Counted from the first letter of the stretch, positions 51,766 to 63,000 are shown. The stretch is DNA of 64,000 nt from Prevotella sp. P6B1 (GCF_000702825.1 NZ_JNKF01000012.1:124001-188000); one strand, 5' to 3'. Program-made: numbers and translations. The notes: generated by a model from the sequence alone, not told the origin.

Positions 51766-54730
51766 GACCGATGCCAAGATGGTTGATGAAGTGATTGTAG
51801 TTGCTTTCGGACAGCAGAAGAAGTCGGCCTTCACTGGTTCGGCTGCCGTTGTTGGCGAGGTTGAACTGCAGAAGCATACTGTATCAAACGTGCAGCAGGC
51901 TCTGGCCGGTGCCGTTCCTGGTCTGCAGATTCGTGGTGCCCAGTCAGGTGCTCCTGGATCAAGCGGTGGTGCAGTTAGCATTCGTGGTATCAACTCACTT
52001 TATGCTGGTACCGACCCTCTGGTAATCGTGGATGGTGCTCCTTATACAGCCAGCCTGTCAAACATTCCTCCCAGCGATATCGAGTCAATCTCAGTCCTGA
52101 AGGATGCTGCTTCTGCAGCTCTGTACGGTGCTCGTGGTGCAGGTGGTGTTATCATCGTTACTACCAAGAAGGGTAAGAGCCGCGACGCTCAGATCAATGT
52201 TGATATGAAGTGGGGTGTTAACTCTCGTTCAGTTCAGGACTATGATGTCATCAAGGATCCTGCTCAGTTCTACGAGACCTACTACGCTCAGCTCTACAAC
52301 TACAGCTACTACGGTCAGGGTAACAGCAACGCCGCTGCTAACCAGTGGGCTAACAAGACCATGCTGTCACACCTGGGTTACAATGTTTACACTGTTCCCG
52401 ATGGCGAAAACCTGATTGGTCTCGACGGCAAACTGAATCCTAACGCCACTCTTGGTCGCAAGTACGACTATAATGGCGAGACTTACTACATGGCTCCTGA
52501 GGATTGGACTGACGCTGCTTATCACAATGCGCTCCGTCAGGAATACACCATCAGCGCTAATGCAGCTAACGAGAAGGGTAGTTTCTACTTCAGCCTCGGT
52601 CACCTGAATGAGGATGGTATCGTAGAGTACTCAAGCTATCGTCGTACAACAGCCCGTTTGAAGGCCGACTATCAGCTGAAGAAGTGGATGAAGGTTGGTG
52701 CAAACATTGGTTATGTACACTCTAATACCGAAAGTAACCCCAACCTGTCGAGCGATACTTATGGTTCAACCAACCTGTTCTACTATACTTCACGTATTGC
52801 TCCTATCTATCCTATCTACGTTCGCGTGATCGATCCAACAACAGGTCAGCCAGTTGTTCGCACTGATGCCAACGGCAATCCTCAGTACGACTACGGTGTA
52901 GCCTCGTCAAACTATGGTGTAGGTCGTGCATTCCTTGAGACTGGTAACCCACTCGGTTCTAACCGCTATAACAAGGTTTACACTATCGGCAACCAGCTGA
53001 ACGCCAGCGGTACACTGGATATCAACTTCACTGATAACCTGAAGTTCAACAACACCAGCACCATCATCTGGGGTCACACCCTGTTCTCTGACTATGAGAA
53101 CGCACTCTATGGTCCTAAGGTAGGTGTAAACGGTGAAATCACCAAGTATCAGAGTACTACACTCCGTCAGAACCATGTTCAGACACTGACCTACACCAAC
53201 GAGTGGACTGGTCACGCTCTGACAGCTATGATCGGTCATGAGTGGTACGACACCAAGACCCGTTATTTGGATGCAGCCCGTACTGGTGGTTTCAGTGCAG
53301 AGATTCCTGAGCTGAACGCCTTTGCAACCATGTCTGGTTCACACAGCTATACCAGCGAATACAATGTAGAGGGTTACTTCGCTAATGTACTCTACAACTT
53401 CAACGAGAAATATTACGGAAGTGCTTCGTTCCGTCGTGATGCCACCTCTTATTTCCATAAGAACCACCGTTGGGGTTCGTTCTGGTCAGTAGGTGGTGCC
53501 TGGATCATCTCTAAGGAGAAGTTCATGGAGAGCACTAAGAACTGGCTCGACATGCTGAAGATCAAGGCCTCTATCGGTCAGCAGGGTAACGATAACATCG
53601 GTTCATTCACCTATGTTGACACCTACACACTCTCTAAGTCAAGCGACACCTCAATGGCCCCCAGCTTCCGTCTGCTTGGTAACCCTGAGATTACATGGGA
53701 GACCATGACTAACGTGAACTTGGGTCTGGAGTTCGGTCTCTGGAAGGGTCGTCTGACTGGTAACGTAGATTTCTACTACCGTAAGACTGCCGACCAGCTG
53801 TTCTGGCTCTCTATTCCTGAGTCAGCAGGTACACGTGGTTACTATGGTAACGTAGGTGACATCCGCAACCAGGGTGTTGAGCTGACACTGACAGGTCAGA
53901 TTATCCACACCAAGGATCTTGACTGGACTGTTACAGCCAACATCTCACACAACTCGTCTAAGATTCTGAAACTGCCCGAGGCAAAGGTTACAGAGAACGG
54001 TGGATTCTATGAGTCTCCATTCTGGTATGCTGAGGGTCAGCCCATCAACAACTATATGAATTATGCTTATGCCGGTGTAAACGAGAATGGTGAGGCTCTG
54101 TACTACTATGATGCAGAACTGAGTCCTGCTGGTGGCAAGGTTACCACTAACGTGATTAACAAGCCTGGTACACAGAAGAGTGGTACAACCACTAACATCG
54201 GTGAGGCTTCTCGTTATACCAGCGGTACCACACTGCCTAAGGCATTCGGTGGATTCGGAACCACATTTACCTGGAAGGGCATCGACGTATCAATGAACTT
54301 CGAGTACCAGATTGGTGGTAAGATCTACGATTCACAGTATGCTGGTCTGATGACCAACCCAACCAGCACCTCTGATGCAGGTCAGACCTACCACAAGGAT
54401 ATCCTGAAGGCTTGGACTCCTAACAACACCAGCTCTAACATTCCTCGTTGGCAGTATGGCGATGAGTATGCAGCATACGGTTCAGACCGTTTCCTGACCA
54501 ACGCCAGCTATCTGAACTTCCAGTCATTCACTGTAGGCTACACACTGCCTAAGAACTGGATTTCATCACTTGGTTTGTCAACTCTCCGTGTTTACGCTGC
54601 AGGTGAGAACCTGATGCTCTGGTCAAAGCGTAAGGGTCTTGATCCTCGCCAGTCATTCTCAAGCGTAACCTCAATTAACAGTTATGCTCCTGTACGCACA
54701 ATCTCAGGAGGTATTCAGGTTTCATTCTAA
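51485..54730 (+). CDS. SusC/RagA-like TonB-dependent transporter, system C
   Basis: A 1081-residue TonB-dependent channel. Residues 1-93 are nearly identical to SusC-A because they lie in the inverted repeat; the signal peptide again ends TALA. From KTDAKMVDEVIVVAFGQQKK on, the protein is different: plug blocks LVIVDGAPYTASLSN and ISVLKDAASAALYGARGAGG, and a barrel ending ISGGIQVSF. No TAnnTTTG element is visible within IR-R or in the 65 bases between it and the recombinase, so the operon may be silent in this orientation. Confidence 0.96.
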   Translation: MKRRLTMFLVGLFLCVGTALAQTKITGTVLSQDDGQPIIGAAVKVVGTSTGMLTDVNGRFNVTLPAGKDQLEISYLGYESKTLKAKNGMRVFLKTDAKMVDEVIVVAFGQQKKSAFTGSAAVVGEVELQKHTVSNVQQALAGAVPGLQIRGAQSGAPGSSGGAVSIRGINSLYAGTDPLVIVDGAPYTASLSNIPPSDIESISVLKDAASAALYGARGAGGVIIVTTKKGKSRDAQINVDMKWGVNSRSVQDYDVIKDPAQFYETYYAQLYNYSYYGQGNSNAAANQWANKTMLSHLGYNVYTVPDGENLIGLDGKLNPNATLGRKYDYNGETYYMAPEDWTDAAYHNALRQEYTISANAANEKGSFYFSLGHLNEDGIVEYSSYRRTTARLKADYQLKKWMKVGANIGYVHSNTESNPNLSSDTYGSTNLFYYTSRIAPIYPIYVRVIDPTTGQPVVRTDANGNPQYDYGVASSNYGVGRAFLETGNPLGSNRYNKVYTIGNQLNASGTLDINFTDNLKFNNTSTIIWGHTLFSDYENALYGPKVGVNGEITKYQSTTLRQNHVQTLTYTNEWTGHALTAMIGHEWYDTKTRYLDAARTGGFSAEIPELNAFATMSGSHSYTSEYNVEGYFANVLYNFNEKYYGSASFRRDATSYFHKNHRWGSFWSVGGAWIISKEKFMESTKNWLDMLKIKASIGQQGNDNIGSFTYVDTYTLSKSSDTSMAPSFRLLGNPEITWETMTNVNLGLEFGLWKGRLTGNVDFYYRKTADQLFWLSIPESAGTRGYYGNVGDIRNQGVELTLTGQIIHTKDLDWTVTANISHNSSKILKLPEAKVTENGGFYESPFWYAEGQPINNYMNYAYAGVNENGEALYYYDAELSPAGGKVTTNVINKPGTQKSGTTTNIGEASRYTSGTTLPKAFGGFGTTFTWKGIDVSMNFEYQIGGKIYDSQYAGLMTNPTSTSDAGQTYHKDILKAWTPNNTSSNIPRWQYGDEYAAYGSDRFLTNASYLNFQSFTVGYTLPKNWISSLGLSTLRVYAAGENLMLWSKRKGLDPRQSFSSVTSINSYAPVRTISGGIQVSF

Positions 54731-54751
54731 TTATAAAAAGAGAATAAGTAT

Positions 54752-56434
54752 ATGAAAAATAAAATATTATCTATTATAGCGGTTGCTACACTGATGACAA
54801 CGGCAACCAGCTGTATCAAGGAGATTGAGCCTCAGTCGAACTATGCTACAGTCGGCCAGGTTGCAAACGCTCCTGGTGCATTCCAGAATGCTGTTGATGC
54901 TATCACTGCCACGCTTACAGGACAGTTCGTATATAGCCCAAGCGATGAATATCTTTACGACCTGGGTATACCGGCCTTCTATCTGGAGCGCGATATCATG
55001 GGACAGGATATTGTATATCCTTACCAGAACTGGTACACCTATTGGTACACAGCTCAGTATCTTGGTCCGTCATACCGTTTCGCCCAGCTCCCTTGGACCT
55101 ACTACTATAAGTGGATCAAGAGCTGTAACGAAGTGATCAGCATGGCTGGCGACGAGCCAACAGAAAAGCAGAAGAACGGCGCAGGTATTGCCTATGCTAT
55201 GCGTGCCTACTTCTACATGGACCTGGCTCGTATGTACTGCCAGAAGCCCTATGCCGTTGACAAGAACGACGTAACAGTACCTATCGTCAGCGAGAAGACT
55301 TCTGTATCTGATCTGACAAGCAACCCACGTGCTACCAACCAGGAGATCTGGGACTTCATCATCTCTGACCTGGACAAGGCTGAAGAATACTTAGCAAACT
55401 ATAAGCGAAGCGATATTCTGACCCCTGACCAAAGCGTTGTATATGGTCTGAAGGCTCGCGCTTACCTTGAAATGGAAGATTGGGCTAATGCAGAGAAGTA
55501 CGCGAAGTTGGCTCAGAACGGCTATACCATCATGACTGCCGACCAGTACACTGACTGGGAGACTGGCTTCAACACTCCTAACGGTGCTTGGATGCTGGGT
55601 ATGCAGTACAAGAGCGACGATCCTCAGATTCTGCGTAACGACGCTGACTCAAGCTGGGGTTCACTGATGTGTATCGAGATCAATCCTAAGGTTTCTGGTT
55701 GCGGATATGCTGCTAACTATGGTCAGCCATTCTGTATCGACCGTCACCTCTATGAGACCATCCCTGCAACAGACTGCCGCAAGAAGTGCTATATCGATTT
55801 CGATATCGACAATCTGCCTTCTGATGCTGCCAAGGTTGAGGCACTTGCTGCCTACAGCAATCACCCCGACTGGCTGCTCACAACGGGTAAGGCCGTTGGT
55901 AGCAAGGGCTACTGCGGTGTAGGTGGTCTGCCTTTGAAGTTCCGTACCGCCGGTGGTGAGGCTGGTCGCGATAACCAGTATGTAGGTTTCGTGGTAGCCG
56001 TACCTATGATGCGTGTTGAGGAGATGTACCTGATCGAGGCTGAGGCTGCTGGTATGCAGGACGAGGCTCGTGGAAAGCAGCTGCTGGAGAAGTTTGCCAA
56101 GACCCGTGATGCGAACTATGAATATGGAACTCATGGCAGCGAGGCTTACTACAACGGTAGCACAGGTCAGTTCCGTAACGAGGTATGGTGGCAGCGCCGT
56201 GTAGAGCTTTGGGGTGAAGGCTTCGCAACCTTCGACATCAAGCGTCTGCAGAAGGGTATCATCCGTAGCTATGCTGGTACAAACCACACCGACCAGTATC
56301 AGTGGAATGTACAGACCACTCCCGAATGGATGAACTGGTGTATCGTACAGACAGAGACCAACTACAACACTGCTTGTACCAACAACCCAGACCCGAAGGC
56401 ACCTGAGGGCAACTCTGCTCCATACGCATGGTAA
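54752..56434 (+). CDS. SusD/RagB-like lipoprotein, system C
   Basis: A 560-residue surface lipoprotein partner of SusC-C, 21 bases downstream of it. Lipobox TTATSC (cysteine at residue 21), then IKEIEPQSNYATVGQV. Helical segments such as AYAMRAYFYMDLARMYCQKPY and GLKARAYLEMEDWANAEKYAKLA are typical TPR-like SusD pairs. The C-terminal block NEVWWQRRVELWGEGFATFDIKRLQKG is strongly conserved in SusD_RagB proteins. Confidence 0.94.
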   Translation: MKNKILSIIAVATLMTTATSCIKEIEPQSNYATVGQVANAPGAFQNAVDAITATLTGQFVYSPSDEYLYDLGIPAFYLERDIMGQDIVYPYQNWYTYWYTAQYLGPSYRFAQLPWTYYYKWIKSCNEVISMAGDEPTEKQKNGAGIAYAMRAYFYMDLARMYCQKPYAVDKNDVTVPIVSEKTSVSDLTSNPRATNQEIWDFIISDLDKAEEYLANYKRSDILTPDQSVVYGLKARAYLEMEDWANAEKYAKLAQNGYTIMTADQYTDWETGFNTPNGAWMLGMQYKSDDPQILRNDADSSWGSLMCIEINPKVSGCGYAANYGQPFCIDRHLYETIPATDCRKKCYIDFDIDNLPSDAAKVEALAAYSNHPDWLLTTGKAVGSKGYCGVGGLPLKFRTAGGEAGRDNQYVGFVVAVPMMRVEEMYLIEAEAAGMQDEARGKQLLEKFAKTRDANYEYGTHGSEAYYNGSTGQFRNEVWWQRRVELWGEGFATFDIKRLQKGIIRSYAGTNHTDQYQWNVQTTPEWMNWCIVQTETNYNTACTNNPDPKAPEGNSAPYAW

Positions 56435-56454
56435 TATCGTGTTCAAATAATAAA

Positions 56455-57339
56455 ATGAAAAAAGATATGAAAAAATATATTAGTTTAACACTGTCGCTTC
56501 TCGCCATGCTGGCATTCACTGCTTGTACACTGGAGGAAGGAACGACACCAGGAGGCGACTCTGCCCCCTATGTAAACGTCAAGCAGTACGAGGTAACAGC
56601 TCCTCTGAATCCTGACAATGATGTTCAAATACGTATCTTAGCCAATAATAAGGCCAGCGACGTGTATTATCTGGCAGAGAAGTCTGCTGATAAAGATGCT
56701 CGCGGTTTGAGTGCTGATGCATATGCCGACTACGTGGTTTCTAATGGAACCAAAGCAACTCTTGAGGACGACAAGCAGTCGGGCGGTAAGGTTGTCGACG
56801 TTACTCTGACTGACTTGTACGGCGAATACACCATCACTGCTGTTGCTGTTAACGGTAATGCAAAGAACGTTTCATCAACCTCATTTACAGGTCTTGACTG
56901 GGCAACAGTATGCGAGGGAACCTATCAGTTCGGCATTGCGACAATTGGTAATTTGGCTGGTAGTATAGTTCCAACAACACTTCAGGTTTGCACCACTAAT
57001 GACAAACTCTATCGCTTTAAGGATGTATTCGGCGAAGGTCATCACTTGAAGATTAATCTCTTGACCATTAAAGGTGAAAATGAGGGTGCTGCTTATACAT
57101 TCTTCCGTATCCCTGCTCAAGGTACTGGTCTGACATTTAAAACTTATGGCGAAGTATCTATTCGCGATTTAGGTTACTGGCAGGGTTCCGATGCATATAT
57201 TACCGATTATGGCTATGAGAGCGGAATGTTTGAAGATCACCTCTGCTTCATCTGTGCTCAGTACTATGTTTCAGCAGGAAACTTAGGTTATTCTCTGGCA
57301 AGTGGTAACGATTACGATTACTTTACTCCAGCAGAGTAA
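56455..57339 (+). CDS. SusCD-associated lipoprotein, system C, unknown
   Basis: A 294-residue lipoprotein that I cannot assign to a family. Two starts are possible (MKKDMKK at 56455 or MKKYIS at 56467). The lipobox is LAFTAC, followed by TLEEGTTPGGDSAPYVNV. Residues 40-150 resemble a fibronectin-like or Ig-like domain (VKQYEVTAPLNPDNDVQIRI to YGEYTITAVAVNGNAKNVSS). The C-terminal half is a second beta domain with aromatic strands (LDWATVCEGTYQFGIATIG). Third gene of the SusCD-C operon, probably a surface ligand-binding protein by context. A hairpin terminator follows. Confidence 0.72.
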   Translation: MKKDMKKYISLTLSLLAMLAFTACTLEEGTTPGGDSAPYVNVKQYEVTAPLNPDNDVQIRILANNKASDVYYLAEKSADKDARGLSADAYADYVVSNGTKATLEDDKQSGGKVVDVTLTDLYGEYTITAVAVNGNAKNVSSTSFTGLDWATVCEGTYQFGIATIGNLAGSIVPTTLQVCTTNDKLYRFKDVFGEGHHLKINLLTIKGENEGAAYTFFRIPAQGTGLTFKTYGEVSIRDLGYWQGSDAYITDYGYESGMFEDHLCFICAQYYVSAGNLGYSLASGNDYDYFTPAE

Positions 57340-57358
57340 TAAGGTTTAAATAAATAGA

Positions 57359-57396
57359 ATGGGGCTTGGTAAGCAAGATTATCAAGTCCCATTTTT
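57359..57396 (+). terminator. Terminator of the SusCD-C operon
   Basis: Stem ATGGGGCTTG/CAAGTCCCAT (one G-T pair) with a 14-base loop, followed by TTTT. It lies in the gap before the C10 protease. Confidence 0.8.
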
Positions 57397-57418
57397 CATT
57401 CAAAAATCCTTTTTGTCT

Positions 57419-59764
57419 ATGAGAAAGTCTTTACTCTTTATTCTATCCTTACTTCCATATCTGTGTCTGGCCAATCCAGTTTCCGAAAGTCAGGCCCGCC
57501 AAAAGGCTCAGGCATTTCTGAACAGCCAATCTAACAAGCATCAGGGCACCACACGTGCCATGAGCAATCATCTGCAGTTAATCGATACACATCATGACCA
57601 ACTGTTCGTCTTCAATACTGAATCATCCGACGGTTTCGTTATTATATCGGCCAACGATCAAACCCCATCAGTACTGGGCTATAGCGATACTGGTTCCATA
57701 TCAGCCGAAAACATGCCGCCACAATTAGTGTATTGGCTGGATGAGATCAACAGACAGGTCAAGGCCGTTGGCAACGGCTGGGCCAAGTCAGCCATGACAC
57801 GAAGCACCACACACGAGGCTATCGCACCTATGGTGACCAGCAAATGGAACCAATCGGCTCCATATAATCTCCGTGTAGCAACCAGCAGTAATCAGTACGT
57901 AACAGGTTGTATGGCCACAGCCATGGCCCAGATACTATATTACCACAAGTTTCCTGAGCAGGTAACCGAGAGGGTGCCATCGCCAGGAGCGGCTCTGATT
58001 GACCTGGAGCCTACCACCTTCAACTGGGAACTGATGCGTGATGAGTACAACAAAGATGATACCGACGAGGGGGCACAGGAAGTAGCCAAACTGATGGCCT
58101 ATTGCGGTTATGCCACCCAGATGGACTACGACATGGGTAGCTCCGGTGCCCATGAGATTAATGCAGCAGAAGGGCTCCGCAGATTCTTGGGAAGCGACAA
58201 AACCACAGAAGTCATCTATCGTGCCAACTACACCTCCCAGCAATGGGACGACATCATTTATCAGGAGTTAGAAGCCCAGCGTCCTGTATTGTACTGCGGC
58301 TACGCTGCCGGAGGTGGACATGCCTTTGTATGCGACGGTTACGACGGAAATGGCTACTACCATATCAACTGGGGATGGGGCGGATACAGTGATGCCTACT
58401 TCCTGCTCTCAGTGATGAATCCTGAAGACCAAGGCATAGGTGGAGCACCTGGCGAAGACGGATATTCCATCTGGCAGTCGGCTATTGTCGGTATCCAGAA
58501 AACTCAGGAACCTTACGAGATCAAGAGATTGACAACCTCAAGAGTATTCACCCAAACGCCAGATATTCAACGCGCCTCAACATCAGACAATTTCTCTCTG
58601 AAGGCATATGCCTATCTCTATAATTATATCACACCTGAAGAGGACGGCACTTTTGATCTGGCGTTCGGACTATATCAAGGCGAAACACTCCTGAAAATCT
58701 TTGAGGGCACAACAAACAAGACTATCAAGAGCAGTAAGTTCGCCCAATTATCGAACACCATGCTGTTCGGAAAGGATCTTGCAGACGGCATCTATCAGAT
58801 TCGTGCACTCCAGCGCGTAAGCGGAACATCAGAATGGCTGTATGCAAGTTTGTCGAAAGCAGTTTTCCTACAACTGCAAATAGCAGGAACCAGACTGATT
58901 TCAACTGAGATAGACGCTTCGTCAGACATCACAAAAATATCGACTACGTTGGAAGTCATGTCAGCGTCAGTCAACGGGGATGCATATGCCCAGAATGCAG
59001 TTGAGATCATAGCCAGCGTGAAGAACACTGGCAATCAGAATACGGGTGTCATGGATCTGGAGATAGCCAAGATGGCTGACTTCAGTGATGCGACGCTTAT
59101 TTCACGAGTTGGTGTGAACATCGACCCCGGCCAGACCGAGGATGTTACCATTCACTTTACCCCAGAGGAAACAGGAACATTCTACCTGCGTTTGGTCAAT
59201 TTCAAGGACGATACCGTATTGAAAGAACTGACGGTGCAGGTAGTAAATGCACCACCTGTGATATTACAGTGTTCGGGTAGCATCGAGAATACAACCTTGA
59301 AGAGCAACTATCAGAACTACTACGATGTGGACGGGAACACACTGAAGCCGAGTCTGCTTATAAAGAACCTTGGTTCAGCAGCTTATAAGAACTATGTGTA
59401 TGTCTATATTTTCAGCAAACTCCCTGAAGAGCAACAATTCCAGTCAAGCACCACCTACAAGGTAGCATATGTTGAGTTAGAACCAGGCGAATCCAAAACA
59501 TACGATTTTGAGTTCAGCAATCTGGCTGCAGGCAGAGACTATGCCTTCTCAGCCCTTTACACAGACAAAGGTGAACGAAAACAATTCACTGATGTGGGCT
59601 TCGGCATTTATTTAGTATCGGACGACACAGGCGTATCGGGCATTAAAGCAGACAGTTTGAATCTGACCATCTACGATCTCCACGGTCGCAACTGGGGAAC
59701 CAACCCAACAAACCTGCCTAAGGGCATATATATAATAGGTGGAAAAAAGACCGTTGTCAAGTAA
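57419..59764 (+). CDS. C10-family cysteine protease (streptopain/interpain type)
   Basis: A 781-residue exported protease. The start is ATG 57419 (MRKSLLFILSLLPYLCLA signal); the longer frame begins inside the preceding terminator. A Spi/propeptide domain spans about residues 20-140 (NPVSESQARQKAQAFLNS, then FVIISANDQTPSVLGYSD). The catalytic cysteine is in VTGCMATAMAQILYYHKFP and the histidine in GGGHAFVCDGYDGNGYYHIN, followed by WGWGG. Long Ig-like regions follow. The last 60 residues (LTIYDLHGRNWGT, then LPKGIYIIGGKKTVVK) resemble a type IX secretion C-terminal sorting domain. Relatives include Prevotella intermedia interpain A. Confidence 0.93.
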   Translation: MRKSLLFILSLLPYLCLANPVSESQARQKAQAFLNSQSNKHQGTTRAMSNHLQLIDTHHDQLFVFNTESSDGFVIISANDQTPSVLGYSDTGSISAENMPPQLVYWLDEINRQVKAVGNGWAKSAMTRSTTHEAIAPMVTSKWNQSAPYNLRVATSSNQYVTGCMATAMAQILYYHKFPEQVTERVPSPGAALIDLEPTTFNWELMRDEYNKDDTDEGAQEVAKLMAYCGYATQMDYDMGSSGAHEINAAEGLRRFLGSDKTTEVIYRANYTSQQWDDIIYQELEAQRPVLYCGYAAGGGHAFVCDGYDGNGYYHINWGWGGYSDAYFLLSVMNPEDQGIGGAPGEDGYSIWQSAIVGIQKTQEPYEIKRLTTSRVFTQTPDIQRASTSDNFSLKAYAYLYNYITPEEDGTFDLAFGLYQGETLLKIFEGTTNKTIKSSKFAQLSNTMLFGKDLADGIYQIRALQRVSGTSEWLYASLSKAVFLQLQIAGTRLISTEIDASSDITKISTTLEVMSASVNGDAYAQNAVEIIASVKNTGNQNTGVMDLEIAKMADFSDATLISRVGVNIDPGQTEDVTIHFTPEETGTFYLRLVNFKDDTVLKELTVQVVNAPPVILQCSGSIENTTLKSNYQNYYDVDGNTLKPSLLIKNLGSAAYKNYVYVYIFSKLPEEQQFQSSTTYKVAYVELEPGESKTYDFEFSNLAAGRDYAFSALYTDKGERKQFTDVGFGIYLVSDDTGVSGIKADSLNLTIYDLHGRNWGTNPTNLPKGIYIIGGKKTVVK

Positions 59765-59784
59765 GAAAAAGTTAATGCTAACAG

Positions 59785-59815
59785 TAATCGGATGTTCGAA
59801 CAGGGCATCCGATTA
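59785..59815 (+). terminator. Terminator after the C10 protease
   Basis: Perfect 10-bp stem TAATCGGATG/CATCCGATTA with an 11-base loop, then TTATTTC. It shares its core with the hairpin at 36361. The rest of the 292-base spacer is AT-rich leader. Confidence 0.8.
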
Positions 59816-59996
59816 TTATTTCACCCCAAACTGAACAAAAGAAAGCAAAAGATGCCTTTTGCTGACGTTTTGTAATTTTAATTAAAATATCGCTTTCATA
59901 TTGACATAAATCAACCTACTCCGGATAATTATACGAAAAACATAGCAAAAGTGATATTTTTTAATTAATTTGTTTCTTTTTTAAGAAAGAAATATA

Positions 59997-60004
59997 TACT
60001 TTTG
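59997..60004 (+). promoter_or_regulatory. -7 element of susC-D
   Basis: TACTTTTG, 52 bases ahead of the ATG at 60057, after an AT-rich stretch. It fits TAnnTTTG. Confidence 0.65.
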
Positions 60005-60056
60005 TGCCAACTTAAAAAGATTTTTATTAGGATAATTAATCAAAGAGAGTGAATTT

Positions 60057-63000
60057 ATGAAAAAAAGTCTAACAATGTTTCTTGTCAGCCTTTTCCTGTG
60101 TGTAGGAAATGCGTTGGCACAAACGAAAGTTACAGGAACAGTTCTTTCACAAGAAGACGGACAGCCTATTATCGGTGCTGCCGTTAAGGTTGTGGGAACT
60201 CAAACCGGTGCATTGACCGATGTGAACGGTCGCTTCTCAGTATCTCTTCCAGATGGAAAGAACCAGTTGGAAATCACCTATCTGGGATATGAGGACAAAA
60301 CTGTTACAGCCAAGAATGGCATGCGTATTTTCTTGAAGACCGATGCCCAGGCTATCGACGAGGTGGTAGTAACCGCCATGGGTATTTCACGCGAGAAAAA
60401 GGCGCTGGGATATGCCGTATCAGAAGTTAACGGCGACGAACTGATTAAGAGCCGTGGTGGACTAAGCAACCCCGTAAACGCCCTGCAGGGTAAGGTTGCA
60501 GGTCTGCAGATCAGCTCTGGTGCAGGTTCTATGGGTGGTTCATCAAAGGTACTCATCCGTGGTAACAACTCACTGAGTGGTTCGAACCAGCCTCTGTTCG
60601 TTGTTGATGGTGTACCCTTGGAGGGTAAGGACTTCAACTCTAACGACACACAGCGTGGTGGTGGTGGTTACGACTATGGAAACCTGATTCAGGACCTGAA
60701 CCCAGATGATATCGAGAGTGTATCAGTACTGAAGGGTGCTGCTGCATCGGCTCTGTATGGTAGCCGCGCCTCAAACGGTGTAATTATGATTACCACCAAG
60801 AAGGCCAAGAAACAGCAGGGACTGGGTGTAGAGTTCAGCTCAACTGTTGGTCTGGAGCGCGTTACCAAGCTGCCTAAACTGCAGAAGCTGTATGGTGGCG
60901 GTTATGGCGAAGACGACTTTGGCGAGGTGACCATCAATGGCAAGACCTATCTGACACCTGATTATGGTATGGACGAGAGCTGGGGTCCCAAGCTGGATGG
61001 CCGTCAGGTTCTCTCATGGTACGACCTGGCTAAGTGGGAGGCTAACGGAAAGGTTGGCGATCCTACCACATCAGCCTGGAGCGCACCAAAGCATGACTAT
61101 GATGACTTCTTCGAGACTGGCGTATCGTTCACCAACAACGTAGCCATCTCTCAGGTTTACGACAATAGCGCTTTCCGTATCAGCTATACCAACACCAGCC
61201 TGAACGGCTATCTGCCCAACAGCGCTATGTATAAGAACATCTTCAATGTCAACGGCAACATCATGAGCCCCGACAAGAAGCTGAACGTATTCACCAGCGT
61301 GAACTTCTTCAACAGTCGCGCCAAAGGTCGTCAGGATACTGGTTATGGCGACAACAACATCATGGTGAAGTTCGTACAGTGGGGACAGCGCCAGCTGGAT
61401 ATGACCGAGCTGAAGGATATGTATAAGTATCCCGATGGAACTCAGGCCACCTGGAATCGTAACGATGCTGACGATCCCACACCTGCCTATCATAACAACC
61501 AGTACTGGAGCCGCTACATGAACTACGAGAACGATTCACGTAACCGTATCTATGGTAACGTAGGTGTCAGCTACCAGATCCTGCCTCAGTTGAAGGCTCA
61601 GTATAAAGTAAACCTTGACTTCTTCGTTGACAAAGAGTACGAGCGCAACGCCGTTGGTTCACAGGAGGAGTCACGCTATATGGAGATCTCTCGTCAGCAG
61701 TACGAGATCAACCACGAATTCATGCTGATGTACAACCAGACCTTCAATGACTTTACATTGAACGCCAACCTGGGTGCCAACATCATGAAGAACCACTACG
61801 AGTACGTATATGGTGAGACACAGGGCGGACTTGCTATCCCCGAGTTCTACAACCTGGCTAACTCAATGACTCAGGCCGCTGGCTACAACTACCGTCGTGA
61901 GAAGTCTATCAACTCACTCTTCGGCGACGTTACACTGGGTTGGAAGAACATGCTGTACTTGGAAGGCACCATCCGTGGTGATAAGTCTTCTACCCTGCCT
62001 AAAGGCAACAACACTTATGTATATCCTTCAGTGACTGGCAGCTGGATCTTCTCTGAGCTGTTGAAGGACAAGCTGAACTGGCTGAGCTTCGGTAAGCTCC
62101 GTCTCGGCTTCGCCAAGGTAGGCAACGACACTGATCCTTATCAGCTGTACAACACCTTCTCACAGTACACTAACATCGACGCAACCACACCAGGTTATCG
62201 TTTGCCTAACACCATGCAGAACCCTGACCTGAAGCCAGAGTCAACCACCTCGTTCGAGGCTGGTCTGGAGATGAGCTTCTTCAACAACCGCTTAGGATTC
62301 GATGTTACCTATTATAGAACCAACACCAAGGACGAGATTCTGCCTCTGTCAGTATCTGGTACAACCGGTTACATCTATAAGTATGTAAACTCTGGTGAGA
62401 TTGAGAACAAGGGTTGGGAGTTTGGCGTACACGCTACTCCTGTGAAGACCCACGACTTTGAGTGGAACACCAACCTGACACTGGCCACCAACAAGAACAA
62501 GGTAAAGTCGCTGGCTGATGGTGTTGACTATTATCGTATTGCCAGCGCTCCATTCCTGGTAGAGATTGGCGCTATGGTTGGCGAGGAGTATGGTGTTATC
62601 ATGGGTACCGACTATGTATATGATGAGAACGGCAACAAGCTCGTTGGTGATGACGGTCTGTATATGGCTACCGACGGCAACCAGGTGATTGGTCATATCT
62701 TCCCAGACTTCACTGGTGGTTGGACCAACGCATTCCGTTATAAGAACCTCGACCTGAGCTTCCAGCTCGACTTCTCTAAGGGTGGTCAGTACTTCTCTAC
62801 CACTTACCTGTGGGGTATGTACTGCGGTATGTTCGAGGAGACTGCTGCCAACAACGTTCGTGAGACAGGTATCATCACTCAGGGTTACACCACAGACGGC
62901 AAACCTAACACACAGGTTGTGGCTGCCCGCGACTACTACGAGAATTTCTACACTGGTCCTGCTGCACAGAGCCTGCTGAAGAGCGACTATATCAAACTGC

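Noticed and set aside
55661-56446. A 261-codon open frame on the minus strand inside susD-C
   Set aside because: Shadow of a strongly supported SusD gene; no leader, domain or promoter.
57359-57418. Earlier ATG for the C10 protease
   Set aside because: The extra sequence is the stem-loop and T-run of a terminator, and it would bury the signal peptide.
60057-60350. susC-D as a third partner of the inversion
   Set aside because: The 5' end is similar in protein but differs at many nucleotide positions and the leader is different, so it lacks the near-identity of the A and C copies.
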